Below are positions 1 to 6,505 of a stretch of DNA of 16,221 nt, piece after piece. Position 1 is the first letter of the stretch; each line of letters starts with the position of its first letter. The DNA is taken from the NCBI GenBank assembly GCA_025656895.1, contig JAHXHF010000317.1:1-16221 (forward strand). Reading direction: 5' to 3'. The notes under the pieces were generated by a model, which worked only from the letters and a program-made list of their open reading frames with translations, ran no database searches and was not told where the DNA came from. The translations under genes were made by a program, and so were the position numbers. This DNA is from a gamma proteobacterium symbiont of Bathyaustriella thionipta (lineage in GTDB: Bacteria > Pseudomonadota > Gammaproteobacteria > Chromatiales > Chromatiaceae).

Positions 1-111
1 TATAATCTTTAGTCCACTGAACAGTATATAGATTATTGTTTTTCTTAGGGTTTAATCGTTTTCGTTCAAACACTAACTACCTTACAATAAGCCGTAACGC
101 CGTTTCTGTAT

Positions 112-140
112 AATATACTGGCATGTAAGATCAACTTCAA
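112..140 (-). promoter_or_regulatory. Candidate sigma70 promoter directed out of the window
   Basis: Read on the minus strand there is TTGAAG (135-140), a 17-nt spacer and TATATT (112-117). The spacing is ideal and each hexamer matches the consensus at 4 to 5 of 6 positions. Transcription would start near position 105 and run left out of the window. No gene downstream is visible to confirm it, and the region is AT-rich, so a chance match is possible. Confidence 0.35.
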
Positions 141-191
141 ATCTATTTAACAAAAATATCGTTTCTGCGTTTTTCATTGTTTGTCAGAGTT

Positions 192-241
192 GCTCCGTAC
201 CGAATTTTAGCTGCGATCGCAGTGATACAGCCTGACGGAGC
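192..241. repeat. Nested dyad-symmetric element
   Basis: A perfect 12-bp palindrome CTGCGATCGCAG (211-222) sits exactly at the centre of a wider inverted repeat with arms GCTCCGT (192-198) and ACGGAGC (235-241). Each arm is separated from the palindrome by 12 bases. Both symmetries share the same centre (216.5). No T-tract follows on either strand, so a terminator is unlikely. A protein-binding site or cruciform-forming sequence is possible, but its function is unknown. Confidence 0.4.
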
Positions 242-302
242 GCATCAGGTCGTTCGACACCGCCATCCACCTGATAAATACTGCGCCCATTCGGGCGATA
301 AG

Positions 303-503
303 CTACCGATCAAAATCGGGATTGGCGAAGGCCGCTAAATCTCTGTAGCCCAGCTTCCTGTTACTTTCTGGGCGTGTCATGGCATTTTTAGACAGCTTGA
401 TCATGGTCTGATCGGCCAACGGATCGGCGCTACCGGTATTTAGTATGCGGCTCTCCGCAACTTTGCTTTTCTTTCTGCAGCCAATTAAGTCTGGCCGGCT
501 CAA
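303..503 (-). CDS. Doubtful small ORF, 66 aa, unrecognised
   Basis: This open frame begins with TTG (501-503) and ends with TAG (303-305). No Shine-Dalgarno sequence precedes it. The product is hydrophilic, with a lysine/arginine-rich first half and a C-terminal stretch ending FANPDFDR. It has no signal peptide or membrane segment and resembles no family I recognise. It could be a remnant of a decayed gene, since the region between glmS and the next unit is otherwise empty, or a chance frame. I report it because nothing else explains this stretch, not because coding is shown. Confidence 0.15.
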   Translation of the reverse strand: MSRPDLIGCRKKSKVAESRILNTGSADPLADQTMIKLSKNAMTRPESNRKLGYRDLAAFANPDFDR

Positions 504-586
504 CGAGATCTAAAATGACCTTAGGGTGAAGGTTTAAAAGGAGGTTTTGGGCTCATTTAGAGCATTCGAGCTATGTTACTTCTGTA

Positions 587-619
587 TAGCCTGGCCCGGA
601 ACGGGAAGATTAGCCTGGC
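587..619. repeat. Short direct repeat beyond the glmS stop
   Basis: TAGCCTGGC occurs at 587-595 and again at 611-619, immediately after the glmS stop codon at 621-623. The copies are 24 bases apart start to start, with a short CCCG/CGGG hairpin between them. It may be a slippage product or part of a 3' end structure. Confidence 0.4.
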
Positions 620-620
620 T

Positions 621-2435
621 TTATTCAACCGTAACTGACTTTGCCAGATTTCTGGGTTGGTCTACATCGGTGCCTTTCAGTACCGCGACATGGTAGGCGA
701 GCAGTTGCAGCGGCAGGGTGAAGACAATGGGGGCGATCAGGCGAGTGACTCGTGGCAGATGTATCACGGTCAGTTGCTCATCCGCCTGCATGCCGGTGCC
801 TTGTTCGGCGAACACAATCAGCTGGCCACCACGTGCGCGCACTTCTTCCAGGTTTCCACGTAGTTTTTCCAGCAATTCATTGTTGGGGGCAACCGCGATA
901 ACCGGCATGTCGGCATCAATCAATGCCAATGGGCCGTGTTTCAGTTCTCCGGCCGGATAGGCTTCGGCGTGAATGTAGGAGATTTCTTTCAGTTTCAGCG
1001 CGCCTTCCAGAGCGACGGGATAATATTCTCCACGCCCCAGAAACAGGCTGTGTTGCTTGTCGGAAAAGCGTTCCGCCAGTTGTTTGATGCTGGAATCCAG
1101 GTGCAGCAGACTGCCGCACAATGCAGGCAGTGATTGCAAGGCATGAAGCAGTTCCTGCGATATTGTTTTTTGTTTGCGCAATGCCAGCGTCAGCAATAAC
1201 AGCGTGACCAGCTGTGTAGTAAAGGCTTTGGTGGAGGCCACCCCGATTTCCGGTCCGGCACGGGTCATCAGTTTCAGCTCGGATTCACGTACCAATGAGC
1301 TTTCATCCACATTACAGATGGCTAATGTGTGCTTGTAAGGAAGTTTTTTCGCCAGCCTCAGAGCCGCCAGTGTATCAGCCGTTTCACCAGACTGGGAAAG
1401 AGTGACAAACAGGCAGTTTGAACCAACAACGGGTTTGCGGTAACGATATTCCGAAGCCACCTCAACCCGGCAAGGCAACCCCAGTTCTCCTTCTATCCAT
1501 TCACGCGCTACCAGTCCGGCATGATAGCTGGTGCCACAGGCAATAATATGCACGGCCTGAATCTGCTGTAATTGTTTCTGTATGCCGCCTTCGAACAGAT
1601 GAATTTCGCCGTTGACCGTGAGACGGCCTTCCAGCGTATCGGCCATGACCTGTGGCTGCTCATAGATTTCCTTGAGCATATAGTGACGGTATCCCTGGCG
1701 TCCGGTTTGTGCCGCATCCAGCGCAGAGCGCTGTGGTTCGCGCCTTACCGGCTGGCCGTTGGCCGCAAATATCTGCACCTCATCACAGCGGATGCGCGCC
1801 ACATCGCCTTCTTGCAGAAAAATAAAGCGGCGCGTGACCGGCAATAGCGCGTACACATCAGAAGCAATAAAGTTTTCGCCTTCACCCAGGCCGATTACCA
1901 GCTGACTGCCGGAGCGTGCGGCGATCATTACGCCTTCTTCACTGGGACCGATTACACCCAGAGCATAGGCTCCACGCAATTTCTTGATAACCTGCTGCAC
2001 CGATTTTAATAAATCCGCGCCTTGTTCCAGTTCATCAAACAACGCGTGTACGATTACTTCGGTATCGGTTTCCGAGGTAAAGAAATGCGCGTTCGCCTGC
2101 TGCTGGGCTTTCAATTCATGAAAGTTTTCGATAATCCCGTTATGCACGATGGCGATGCAGTCACGACAGATATGCGGGTGGGCATTGCTTTCGGTAGGCG
2201 CGCCATGGGTCGCCCAGCGGGTATGGGCTACGCCGGAATGTCCGGGCAGGGGGCTTGCATCCAGTTTCTTTCTTAACTGGCTGACTTTTCCGGCGGCCCG
2301 GTGGCGGGTCAGTTGCCCCTCATGCAGGACCACCAGGCCGGCCGAGTCATAGCCCCGGTATTCCAGCCGTTGCAGGCCCTCCAGCAGTATGCCGGAAATA
2401 TCCCTATAGGAGACAGCGCCGACAATGCCGCACAT
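621..2435 (-). CDS. glmS: Glutamine--fructose-6-phosphate aminotransferase (isomerizing)
   Basis: GlmS converts fructose-6-phosphate and glutamine to glucosamine-6-phosphate, the first committed step to UDP-GlcNAc. The 604-aa length is close to the 609 aa of E. coli. The class II glutaminase domain starts with MCGIVGAVS, giving the catalytic N-terminal cysteine after Met removal, and contains HTRWATHG (71-78) and HNGIIEN (98-104). Two SIS sugar-isomerase domains follow, with CGTSYHAG (300-307), SQSGETADT (347-355), STKAFTTQ (401-408) and the active-site stretch around Glu484, His500 and the C-terminal Lys599. The ATG lies 2 nt after the glmU stop, with an AGG overlapping that stop codon, so the two genes are almost certainly co-transcribed and translationally coupled. 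With a 2-nt spacer there is no room for a glmS ribozyme of the Gram-positive type. Confidence 0.98.
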   Translation of the reverse strand: MCGIVGAVSYRDISGILLEGLQRLEYRGYDSAGLVVLHEGQLTRHRAAGKVSQLRKKLDASPLPGHSGVAHTRWATHGAPTESNAHPHICRDCIAIVHNGIIENFHELKAQQQANAHFFTSETDTEVIVHALFDELEQGADLLKSVQQVIKKLRGAYALGVIGPSEEGVMIAARSGSQLVIGLGEGENFIASDVYALLPVTRRFIFLQEGDVARIRCDEVQIFAANGQPVRREPQRSALDAAQTGRQGYRHYMLKEIYEQPQVMADTLEGRLTVNGEIHLFEGGIQKQLQQIQAVHIIACGTSYHAGLVAREWIEGELGLPCRVEVASEYRYRKPVVGSNCLFVTLSQSGETADTLAALRLAKKLPYKHTLAICNVDESSLVRESELKLMTRAGPEIGVASTKAFTTQLVTLLLLTLALRKQKTISQELLHALQSLPALCGSLLHLDSSIKQLAERFSDKQHSLFLGRGEYYPVALEGALKLKEISYIHAEAYPAGELKHGPLALIDADMPVIAVAPNNELLEKLRGNLEEVRARGGQLIVFAEQGTGMQADEQLTVIHLPRVTRLIAPIVFTLPLQLLAYHVAVLKGTDVDQPRNLAKSVTVE

Positions 2436-2437
2436 AC

Positions 2438-3808
2438 CTAGCTCTTGTCCTTGGCGGGTCGCTGCCAGCCGGATACCGTGACTTGTTTCGCTCGACTCAG
2501 CGTCAATTTATTGGCGGGCGCATCTTTGCTGATGGTTGAACCGGCGCCAATGGTGGCGCCGTCTTCCACCCGTAGCGGAGCGATCAGTTGCGTGTCTGAA
2601 CCCACAAATACATGATCACCGATATGCGTGCGGTGCTTGTAGGCACCATCATAATTACAGGTAATACAGCCCGCGCCGATGTTGACCGCTTTGCCCATAT
2701 CGGTATCTCCGATATAGGACAGATGATTGATCTTGCTGCCGGACTGTATATGCGAATTTTTAATTTCCACAAAATTGCCAACATGCACCCCGCTGGCCAA
2801 TTGCGTGCCGGGGCGCAGGCGCGCAAAAGGACCTATGCTGCAATCATCATCAATCGTCGAATCTTCTATCAGGCTGTTGGCACGTACCGTTACTCCGTCA
2901 CCGATCCTGCTGTTACGAATGATGCAGTTGGACTCGATATGCACATCACGGCCGATACTGACCTTGCCTTGCAACAGCACATTCGGTTCAATGACTACAT
3001 CTTCCTGAATTTGCAGCTCACCGCGCACATCAAAACGCGCCGGGTCCATCAGGGTGACGCCCTGGCGCATAATCTGCTGCGCCTGGCGATTCTGATAGAC
3101 GCGTTCCAGGTGTGACAGCTGGCTGCGGTCGTTAACGCCGGATACTTCATCCATATCATTACACAGGACGGTCTGCACATTTTCAGCATCCACTACGGCC
3201 ATACGGACAACATCGGTCAGATAAAATTCTTTCTGCGTATTGTTGTCATCCAGCTGCTCCAGCCACCGCCTTAAAACCGCTCTGTGTGCGGCCAGTATGC
3301 CGCTGTTGATCTCGGTAATCTGACGCTGTTTGTCGCTGCAGTCTTTTTCTTCAATAATCGCCTGCAATTGGCCATCTCTTGAACGCACAATTCGTCCGTA
3401 GCCTCGCGGTTGAGTGGTTTGCGCGGTCAGTATCGACAAACTGCCGCTTTCCAGTTGCGCCAGTAACGGATTAAGAAAGGTCGTGCTGATCAGCGGCACA
3501 TCGGCATATAACACCAGAATATGCTCACAATCGGTAATTTCAGCCAATGCCAGTTGTACCGCATGGCCGGTGCCTTTTTGCTCGGTTTGCAATACCCAGT
3601 GAATATCCTCATCCGCAAAAGCATTGATTACTGTTTCGGACTGATGCCCGTGAACCACCAGAATACGCTGTGGATTGAGTGAACGTGCAGTCTGTAGCAC
3701 ATGCTGCAACAAGGGCTGACCCGCCAGTTCATGCAGAACCTTGGCGCGGGCGGAACGCATACGAGTGCCTTTACCGGCAGCCAGAATAATAATGCCGAGA
3801 GATTTCAT
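2438..3808 (-). CDS. glmU: Bifunctional GlmU: GlcN-1-P acetyltransferase / GlcNAc-1-P uridylyltransferase
   Basis: GlmU acetylates glucosamine-1-phosphate and couples the product to UTP, giving UDP-GlcNAc for peptidoglycan and lipid A. It has 456 aa, the same as E. coli. The N-terminal pyrophosphorylase domain shows LAAGKGTRM (9-17), QKGTGHA (77-83) and YADVPL (101-106, metal ligand Asp103), with Asn226 as a second ligand. The C-terminal left-handed beta-helix has RLRPG (Arg332), Lys350, catalytic His362 in NHLSYIGD and NYDG (385-388). It ends with the usual basic tail (GWQRPAK). Its partner glmS follows after 2 nt. No Shine-Dalgarno sequence precedes the ATG; a -10-like TATACT lies 7 nt upstream, so the transcript may be leaderless. 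The 86-nt gap to the FKBP gene could hold its own promoter. Confidence 0.98.
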   Translation of the reverse strand: MKSLGIIILAAGKGTRMRSARAKVLHELAGQPLLQHVLQTARSLNPQRILVVHGHQSETVINAFADEDIHWVLQTEQKGTGHAVQLALAEITDCEHILVLYADVPLISTTFLNPLLAQLESGSLSILTAQTTQPRGYGRIVRSRDGQLQAIIEEKDCSDKQRQITEINSGILAAHRAVLRRWLEQLDDNNTQKEFYLTDVVRMAVVDAENVQTVLCNDMDEVSGVNDRSQLSHLERVYQNRQAQQIMRQGVTLMDPARFDVRGELQIQEDVVIEPNVLLQGKVSIGRDVHIESNCIIRNSRIGDGVTVRANSLIEDSTIDDDCSIGPFARLRPGTQLASGVHVGNFVEIKNSHIQSGSKINHLSYIGDTDMGKAVNIGAGCITCNYDGAYKHRTHIGDHVFVGSDTQLIAPLRVEDGATIGAGSTISKDAPANKLTLSRAKQVTVSGWQRPAKDKS

Positions 3809-3815
3809 ACGATTG

Positions 3816-3842
3816 AGTATAGAGGCCGCTGTTTGAAAACAA
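3816..3842 (-). promoter_or_regulatory. Candidate promoter directly upstream of glmU
   Basis: Minus-strand TATACT (3816-3821) matches the -10 consensus at five of six positions and lies 7 nt before the glmU ATG. A weak -35 candidate TTGTTT (3837-3842) has a short 15-nt spacer. A 6-bp hairpin, arms GCTGTT (3828-3833) and AACAGC (3841-3846), overlaps the -35 area. If used, transcription would start at or next to the A of the ATG. Confidence 0.35.
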
Positions 3843-3894
3843 CAGCTATTGATCGTTTGAACGGCTGCAAGGTTACAGGTACAGGGATGCAGGA

Positions 3895-4383
3895 CTAGTT
3901 TATGGTCTGCCCCTGACCGGTGGGCACTGTGTATTGCTGATCAGCCGGCGTTGCGTCACGCACTTCCAGAATTTTAATCGTAATAATCAGTTCCTTGCCG
4001 GCCAGTGGATGATTCCCGTCTATGGTCAGGCGACCGTTTTCTATCTTACTGACATAGAAAGTTTTTGTTTCTCCGGAGTCGTTCTTCATTTGCACTTCCG
4101 CACCCAACTGGCGGAATTCAGGAGGCACATTCTGAATATTATCGGTGAAAGTCAGGCTTTCATCATAATCACCAAAGCCATCAGAAGGGGGGATTTTCAT
4201 TTTTACGCTGTCACCTGCGCATTTACCGGCTATTGCCTTATCCATGCTGCCGATCAGTTCTACTTCACCACCCTGTATATAGCTGACCGGCACATCGCTT
4301 TGTTCCATAACCTGGCCGCCGGCATCACTGATCGAATAGGTCAGTGAAACAAATTTTCCGGTTTGAATGGTATCTTTGCTCAT
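3895..4383 (-). CDS. FKBP-type peptidyl-prolyl cis-trans isomerase, SlyD-like
   Basis: A 162-aa cytoplasmic FKBP with no signal peptide. The split FKBP core covers about residues 1-73 and 121-145. The inserted flap (IF) chaperone domain covers roughly 74-120. The hallmark SlyD motif GNHPLAGKEL (123-132) and GFGDYDE (69-75) are clear, as is GSMDKAIAGKCAGD, the counterpart of SlyD GLETALEGHEVGD. The family catalyses prolyl isomerisation and acts as a folding chaperone. The C-terminus lacks the His/Cys-rich nickel-binding tail of E. coli SlyD and ends instead in TVPTGQGQTIN, so a role in hydrogenase nickel delivery is not supported. It stands between the ATP synthase operon and glmUS, where most relatives have no such gene. 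The N-terminal strand of the fold begins just after the first ATG, so that start is right, yet it has no Shine-Dalgarno sequence and a terminator-like hairpin lies just upstream. Confidence 0.93.
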   Translation of the reverse strand: MSKDTIQTGKFVSLTYSISDAGGQVMEQSDVPVSYIQGGEVELIGSMDKAIAGKCAGDSVKMKIPPSDGFGDYDESLTFTDNIQNVPPEFRQLGAEVQMKNDSGETKTFYVSKIENGRLTIDGNHPLAGKELIITIKILEVRDATPADQQYTVPTGQGQTIN

Positions 4384-4386
4384 AAT

Positions 4387-4410
4387 AAAAAACCCGGCAA
4401 TAATGCCGGG
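4387..4410 (-). terminator. Intrinsic terminator-like hairpin after the atp operon
   Basis: On the minus strand a 7-bp GC-rich stem CCCGGCA/TGCCGGG (plus positions 4393-4399 and 4404-4410) with a 4-nt loop is followed directly by six T residues (4387-4392). This is a textbook rho-independent terminator for the leftward atp transcript. Unusually, it ends only three bases before the FKBP start codon (4381-4383), so it may also act as an attenuator or block ribosome access. Confidence 0.8.
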
Positions 4411-4425
4411 GCCTCGTATATTTTT

Positions 4426-4500
4426 AATGGCTTGGGTGCCTGCTTCTACTGTCTGCCATTTCTATTCTTGCCCAAGCGAATTAATGCCAGTCTTTCGCTT
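4426..4500 (-). promoter_or_regulatory. Overlapping inverted repeats in the atpC-FKBP spacer
   Basis: Three inverted repeats share bases. AAGCGAA (4474-4480) pairs with TTCGCTT (4494-4500). GCTTGGG (4430-4436) pairs with CCCAAGC (4471-4477). AATGGC (4426-4431) pairs with GCCATT (4455-4460). Because the arms overlap, the corresponding RNA stems are mutually exclusive, as in attenuator leaders. The arms are only 6-7 bp with loops of 13-34 nt, so chance is a real alternative. Confidence 0.25.
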
Positions 4501-4512
4501 TACCTGTCTGTC

Positions 4513-4528
4513 ATTATTCCTGAATAAT
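4513..4528. repeat. Perfect 16-nt inverted repeat after atpC
   Basis: ATTATTC and GAATAAT flank a 2-nt centre (CT), forming a near-perfect palindrome 44 nt past the atpC stop codon. The AT-rich sequence without a T-tract fits a regulator-binding site better than a terminator. No regulator can be named. Confidence 0.35.
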
Positions 4529-4572
4529 ACAACAGTCGTGCAACTGCTCAGATGGCCTGCGAGTGCTTACAC

Positions 4573-4998
4573 CTATCTTTTGGTTTTGCGTAAACGATCA
4601 ATAGCACGCAATTGAGCCGCTGTTTCAGCCAATTCTGCCTGTGCCTTGGCGGTATCTATTTGTGACTCGGCGTCGCGCAAATGTTCTTCGGCTCTTTGCC
4701 TGGCTTTACGCGCGGCGGCTTCATCCAGATCGGCAGCACGTACAGCGGTATCTGCCAGAACCGTAACTATATGCGGCTGTACCTCTAGCATACCGCCGGA
4801 TACATAGTAATGCTGCATTTCCTTGCCATCACCCAGATCCAGGCGCACATCACCCGCTTTCAAACGGGTAAGCAGGGGTGCGTGGCGAGGAGCAATGCCC
4901 AATTCACCCATTTCACCCGGTGCATAGACCATTTCAACTAATCCGGAGAAAATCTCTCCTTCAGCGCTCACAATATCAACATGAATTGTCATGCTCAT
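4573..4998 (-). CDS. atpC: ATP synthase F1 subunit epsilon
   Basis: The epsilon subunit is part of the central stalk, joining gamma to the c-ring and inhibiting ATP hydrolysis through its C-terminal helices. The 141-aa protein has the N-terminal beta-sandwich (about 1-88, with VSAEGEIFSG and PGEMGELGIAPRHAPLLT) and the C-terminal helical hairpin (about 90-141, rich in Ala, Arg and Glu). The start MSMT aligns with the E. coli MAMT start. A GGGAG lies about 10 nt upstream, within the short gap after atpD. It is the last gene of the atp operon; a terminator-like hairpin lies about 160 nt downstream. Confidence 0.97.
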   Translation of the reverse strand: MSMTIHVDIVSAEGEIFSGLVEMVYAPGEMGELGIAPRHAPLLTRLKAGDVRLDLGDGKEMQHYYVSGGMLEVQPHIVTVLADTAVRAADLDEAAARKARQRAEEHLRDAESQIDTAKAQAELAETAAQLRAIDRLRKTKR

Positions 4999-5028
4999 TA
5001 TGCATCAACTCCCGCCATGAAAAACAAA

Positions 5029-6405
5029 TCAGCTGGCTTCTGCATTCGCGATAACATCTTCGATACCACCACGCATATAAAAGGCCTGCTCGCCCAAATG
5101 ATCATATTCACCCGCTACAATCGCTTTGAAACTGGATACCGTATCTTTTACCGAAACATATTTACCCGGAGCTCCGGTGAACACCTCGGCAACAAAGAAA
5201 GGCTGTGACAGGAATCGCTGGATTTTACGCGCCCGGTTGACGGTTTGTTTGTCTTCTTCTGACAATTCATCCATACCCAGAATAGCAATAATATCTTTCA
5301 ATTCCTTATAGCGCTGCAACAAGCCCTGAACATCACGTGCAACGGTGTAATGTTCTTTACCGACTACATGCGGATCAAGAATACGGCTGGTTGAATCCAG
5401 CGGATCAACCGCCGGGTAGATACCCAGTTCCGCAATCTGTCGTGACAACACCAGGGTTGCATCCAGATGAGCAAAAGTAGTAGCCGGTGATGGATCGGTT
5501 AAATCATCTGCCGGTACATACACCGCCTGGAATGAAGTGATAGAGCCGGTACGGGTAGAGGTAATACGTTCCTGCAACACACCCATTTCTTCCGCCAGTG
5601 TGGGCTGATAACCTACCGCGGAAGGCATACGACCCAGCAGGGCAGATACCTCGGTTCCGGCCAGGGTGTAACGATAGATGTTATCCACAAACAGCAGTAC
5701 ATCCATGCCTTCATCACGGAAGTTTTCCGCAATGGTGAGTCCGGTCAGGGCAACACGCAGTCGGTTGCCGGGAGGCTCATTCATTTGCCCGTAAACCAGT
5801 GCCACCTTATCCAGTACACCGCCTTCGGCCATTTCGTGATAGAAATCATTACCTTCACGAGTACGTTCACCCACACCTGCAAAAACAGAGAAACCGGAAT
5901 GAGCCACCGCGATATTACGAATCAGTTCCATCAGGGTTACGGTTTTACCAACACCGGCACCGCCGAACAGGCCAACTTTACCACCCTTGGCAATGGGCAT
6001 GATCAAATCAATTACCTTGATTCCGGTTTCCAGGATTTCGGTGGTAGTTGCCTGGTCTTCCAGCTTGGGTGCTTTGCGATGTATCGGCATTAACTTATCA
6101 GCTTTAACTTCACCTTTTTCATCAATCGGATTACCCAGCACATCCATGATGCGTCCCAGCGTGCCTTCTCCTACCGGCACCTGAATGGGGGCGCCGTTGC
6201 TGACTACTGCCGTGCCGCGCTTCAGTCCATCGGTACTGCCCATAGCGATGGCGCGAACAATACCGTCGCCCAACTGTTGCTGCACTTCCAGTGTCAGGCC
6301 GACCGATTCCACCGTTAACGCATGGTAAACCCCGGGCAGATGATCACGTGGAAACTCCACGTCCACTACCGCACCGATAATTTCGACGATTTTACCTGCA
6401 CTCAT
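5029..6405 (-). CDS. atpD: ATP synthase F1 subunit beta (catalytic)
   Basis: Beta subunits carry the catalytic sites of F1, making ATP from ADP and phosphate as gamma rotates. The 458-aa protein has the P-loop GGAGVGKT (148-155), catalytic Glu180 and Arg181 in GVGERTREGND, DNIYRYTLAGTEVSALLGR (241-259), and the DELSEED lever (379-385) that contacts gamma. All key residues are present. A good Shine-Dalgarno (GAGGAA) precedes the ATG. The 100-nt gap after atpG is the longest inside the operon and contains an 8-bp palindrome GCCTAGGC (6425-6432) but no clear promoter or terminator. Confidence 0.99.
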   Translation of the reverse strand: MSAGKIVEIIGAVVDVEFPRDHLPGVYHALTVESVGLTLEVQQQLGDGIVRAIAMGSTDGLKRGTAVVSNGAPIQVPVGEGTLGRIMDVLGNPIDEKGEVKADKLMPIHRKAPKLEDQATTTEILETGIKVIDLIMPIAKGGKVGLFGGAGVGKTVTLMELIRNIAVAHSGFSVFAGVGERTREGNDFYHEMAEGGVLDKVALVYGQMNEPPGNRLRVALTGLTIAENFRDEGMDVLLFVDNIYRYTLAGTEVSALLGRMPSAVGYQPTLAEEMGVLQERITSTRTGSITSFQAVYVPADDLTDPSPATTFAHLDATLVLSRQIAELGIYPAVDPLDSTSRILDPHVVGKEHYTVARDVQGLLQRYKELKDIIAILGMDELSEEDKQTVNRARKIQRFLSQPFFVAEVFTGAPGKYVSVKDTVSSFKAIVAGEYDHLGEQAFYMRGGIEDVIANAEAS

Positions 6406-6505
6406 TTCGATTTCCTCATTGTCTGCCTAGGCGCGGCATCCTGTTTTCAATAAAAATAATATCTTTGTAACCACATCAGCTATGCGCTGAAGAGTTATTT
6501 ATCTT

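Larger units (their letters stand above)
1..620. other. Non-coding or unassigned region downstream of glmS
   Basis: This 620-base stretch holds no gene I can identify. It contains a weak 66-codon minus-strand ORF (303-503), a dyad-symmetric element at 192-241, an inverted repeat with arms ATCAGGT (244-250) and ACCTGAT (269-275), a small GC hairpin CGCCC/GGGCG at 284-297, a direct repeat TAGCCTGGC at 587-595 and 611-619, and a plausible minus-strand promoter at 112-140. I see no tRNA or rRNA. No hairpin followed by a T-tract is visible after glmS, so its terminator is not identified. The left edge may be the start of a new leftward transcription unit. Confidence 0.6.

Noticed and set aside
284..297. 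CGCCC/GGGCG hairpin as a terminator for glmS
   Set aside because: The stem is only 5 bp and no T-tract follows on either strand; it also lies over 320 nt from the glmS stop.
530..560. Strong plus-strand Shine-Dalgarno (AAGGAGG) next to TTG
   Set aside because: The frame that follows runs antisense into glmS and resembles no protein; there is no promoter and no conserved gene on that strand.
2612..3115. Long plus-strand open frame (167 codons) opposite glmU
   Set aside because: It lies wholly antisense to the highly conserved acetyltransferase domain of glmU and has no recognisable domain; it is a shadow of codon usage.
5336..5341. Second CACGTG core in atpD
   Set aside because: Flanking bases do not match parS at all; it is a chance E-box-like hexamer in coding sequence.
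6340..6355. Possible parS site around CACGTG in atpD
   Set aside because: Only the central CACGTG and three flanking bases agree with the 16-bp parS consensus, and the sequence is fully explained as coding sequence for the conserved start of AtpD.
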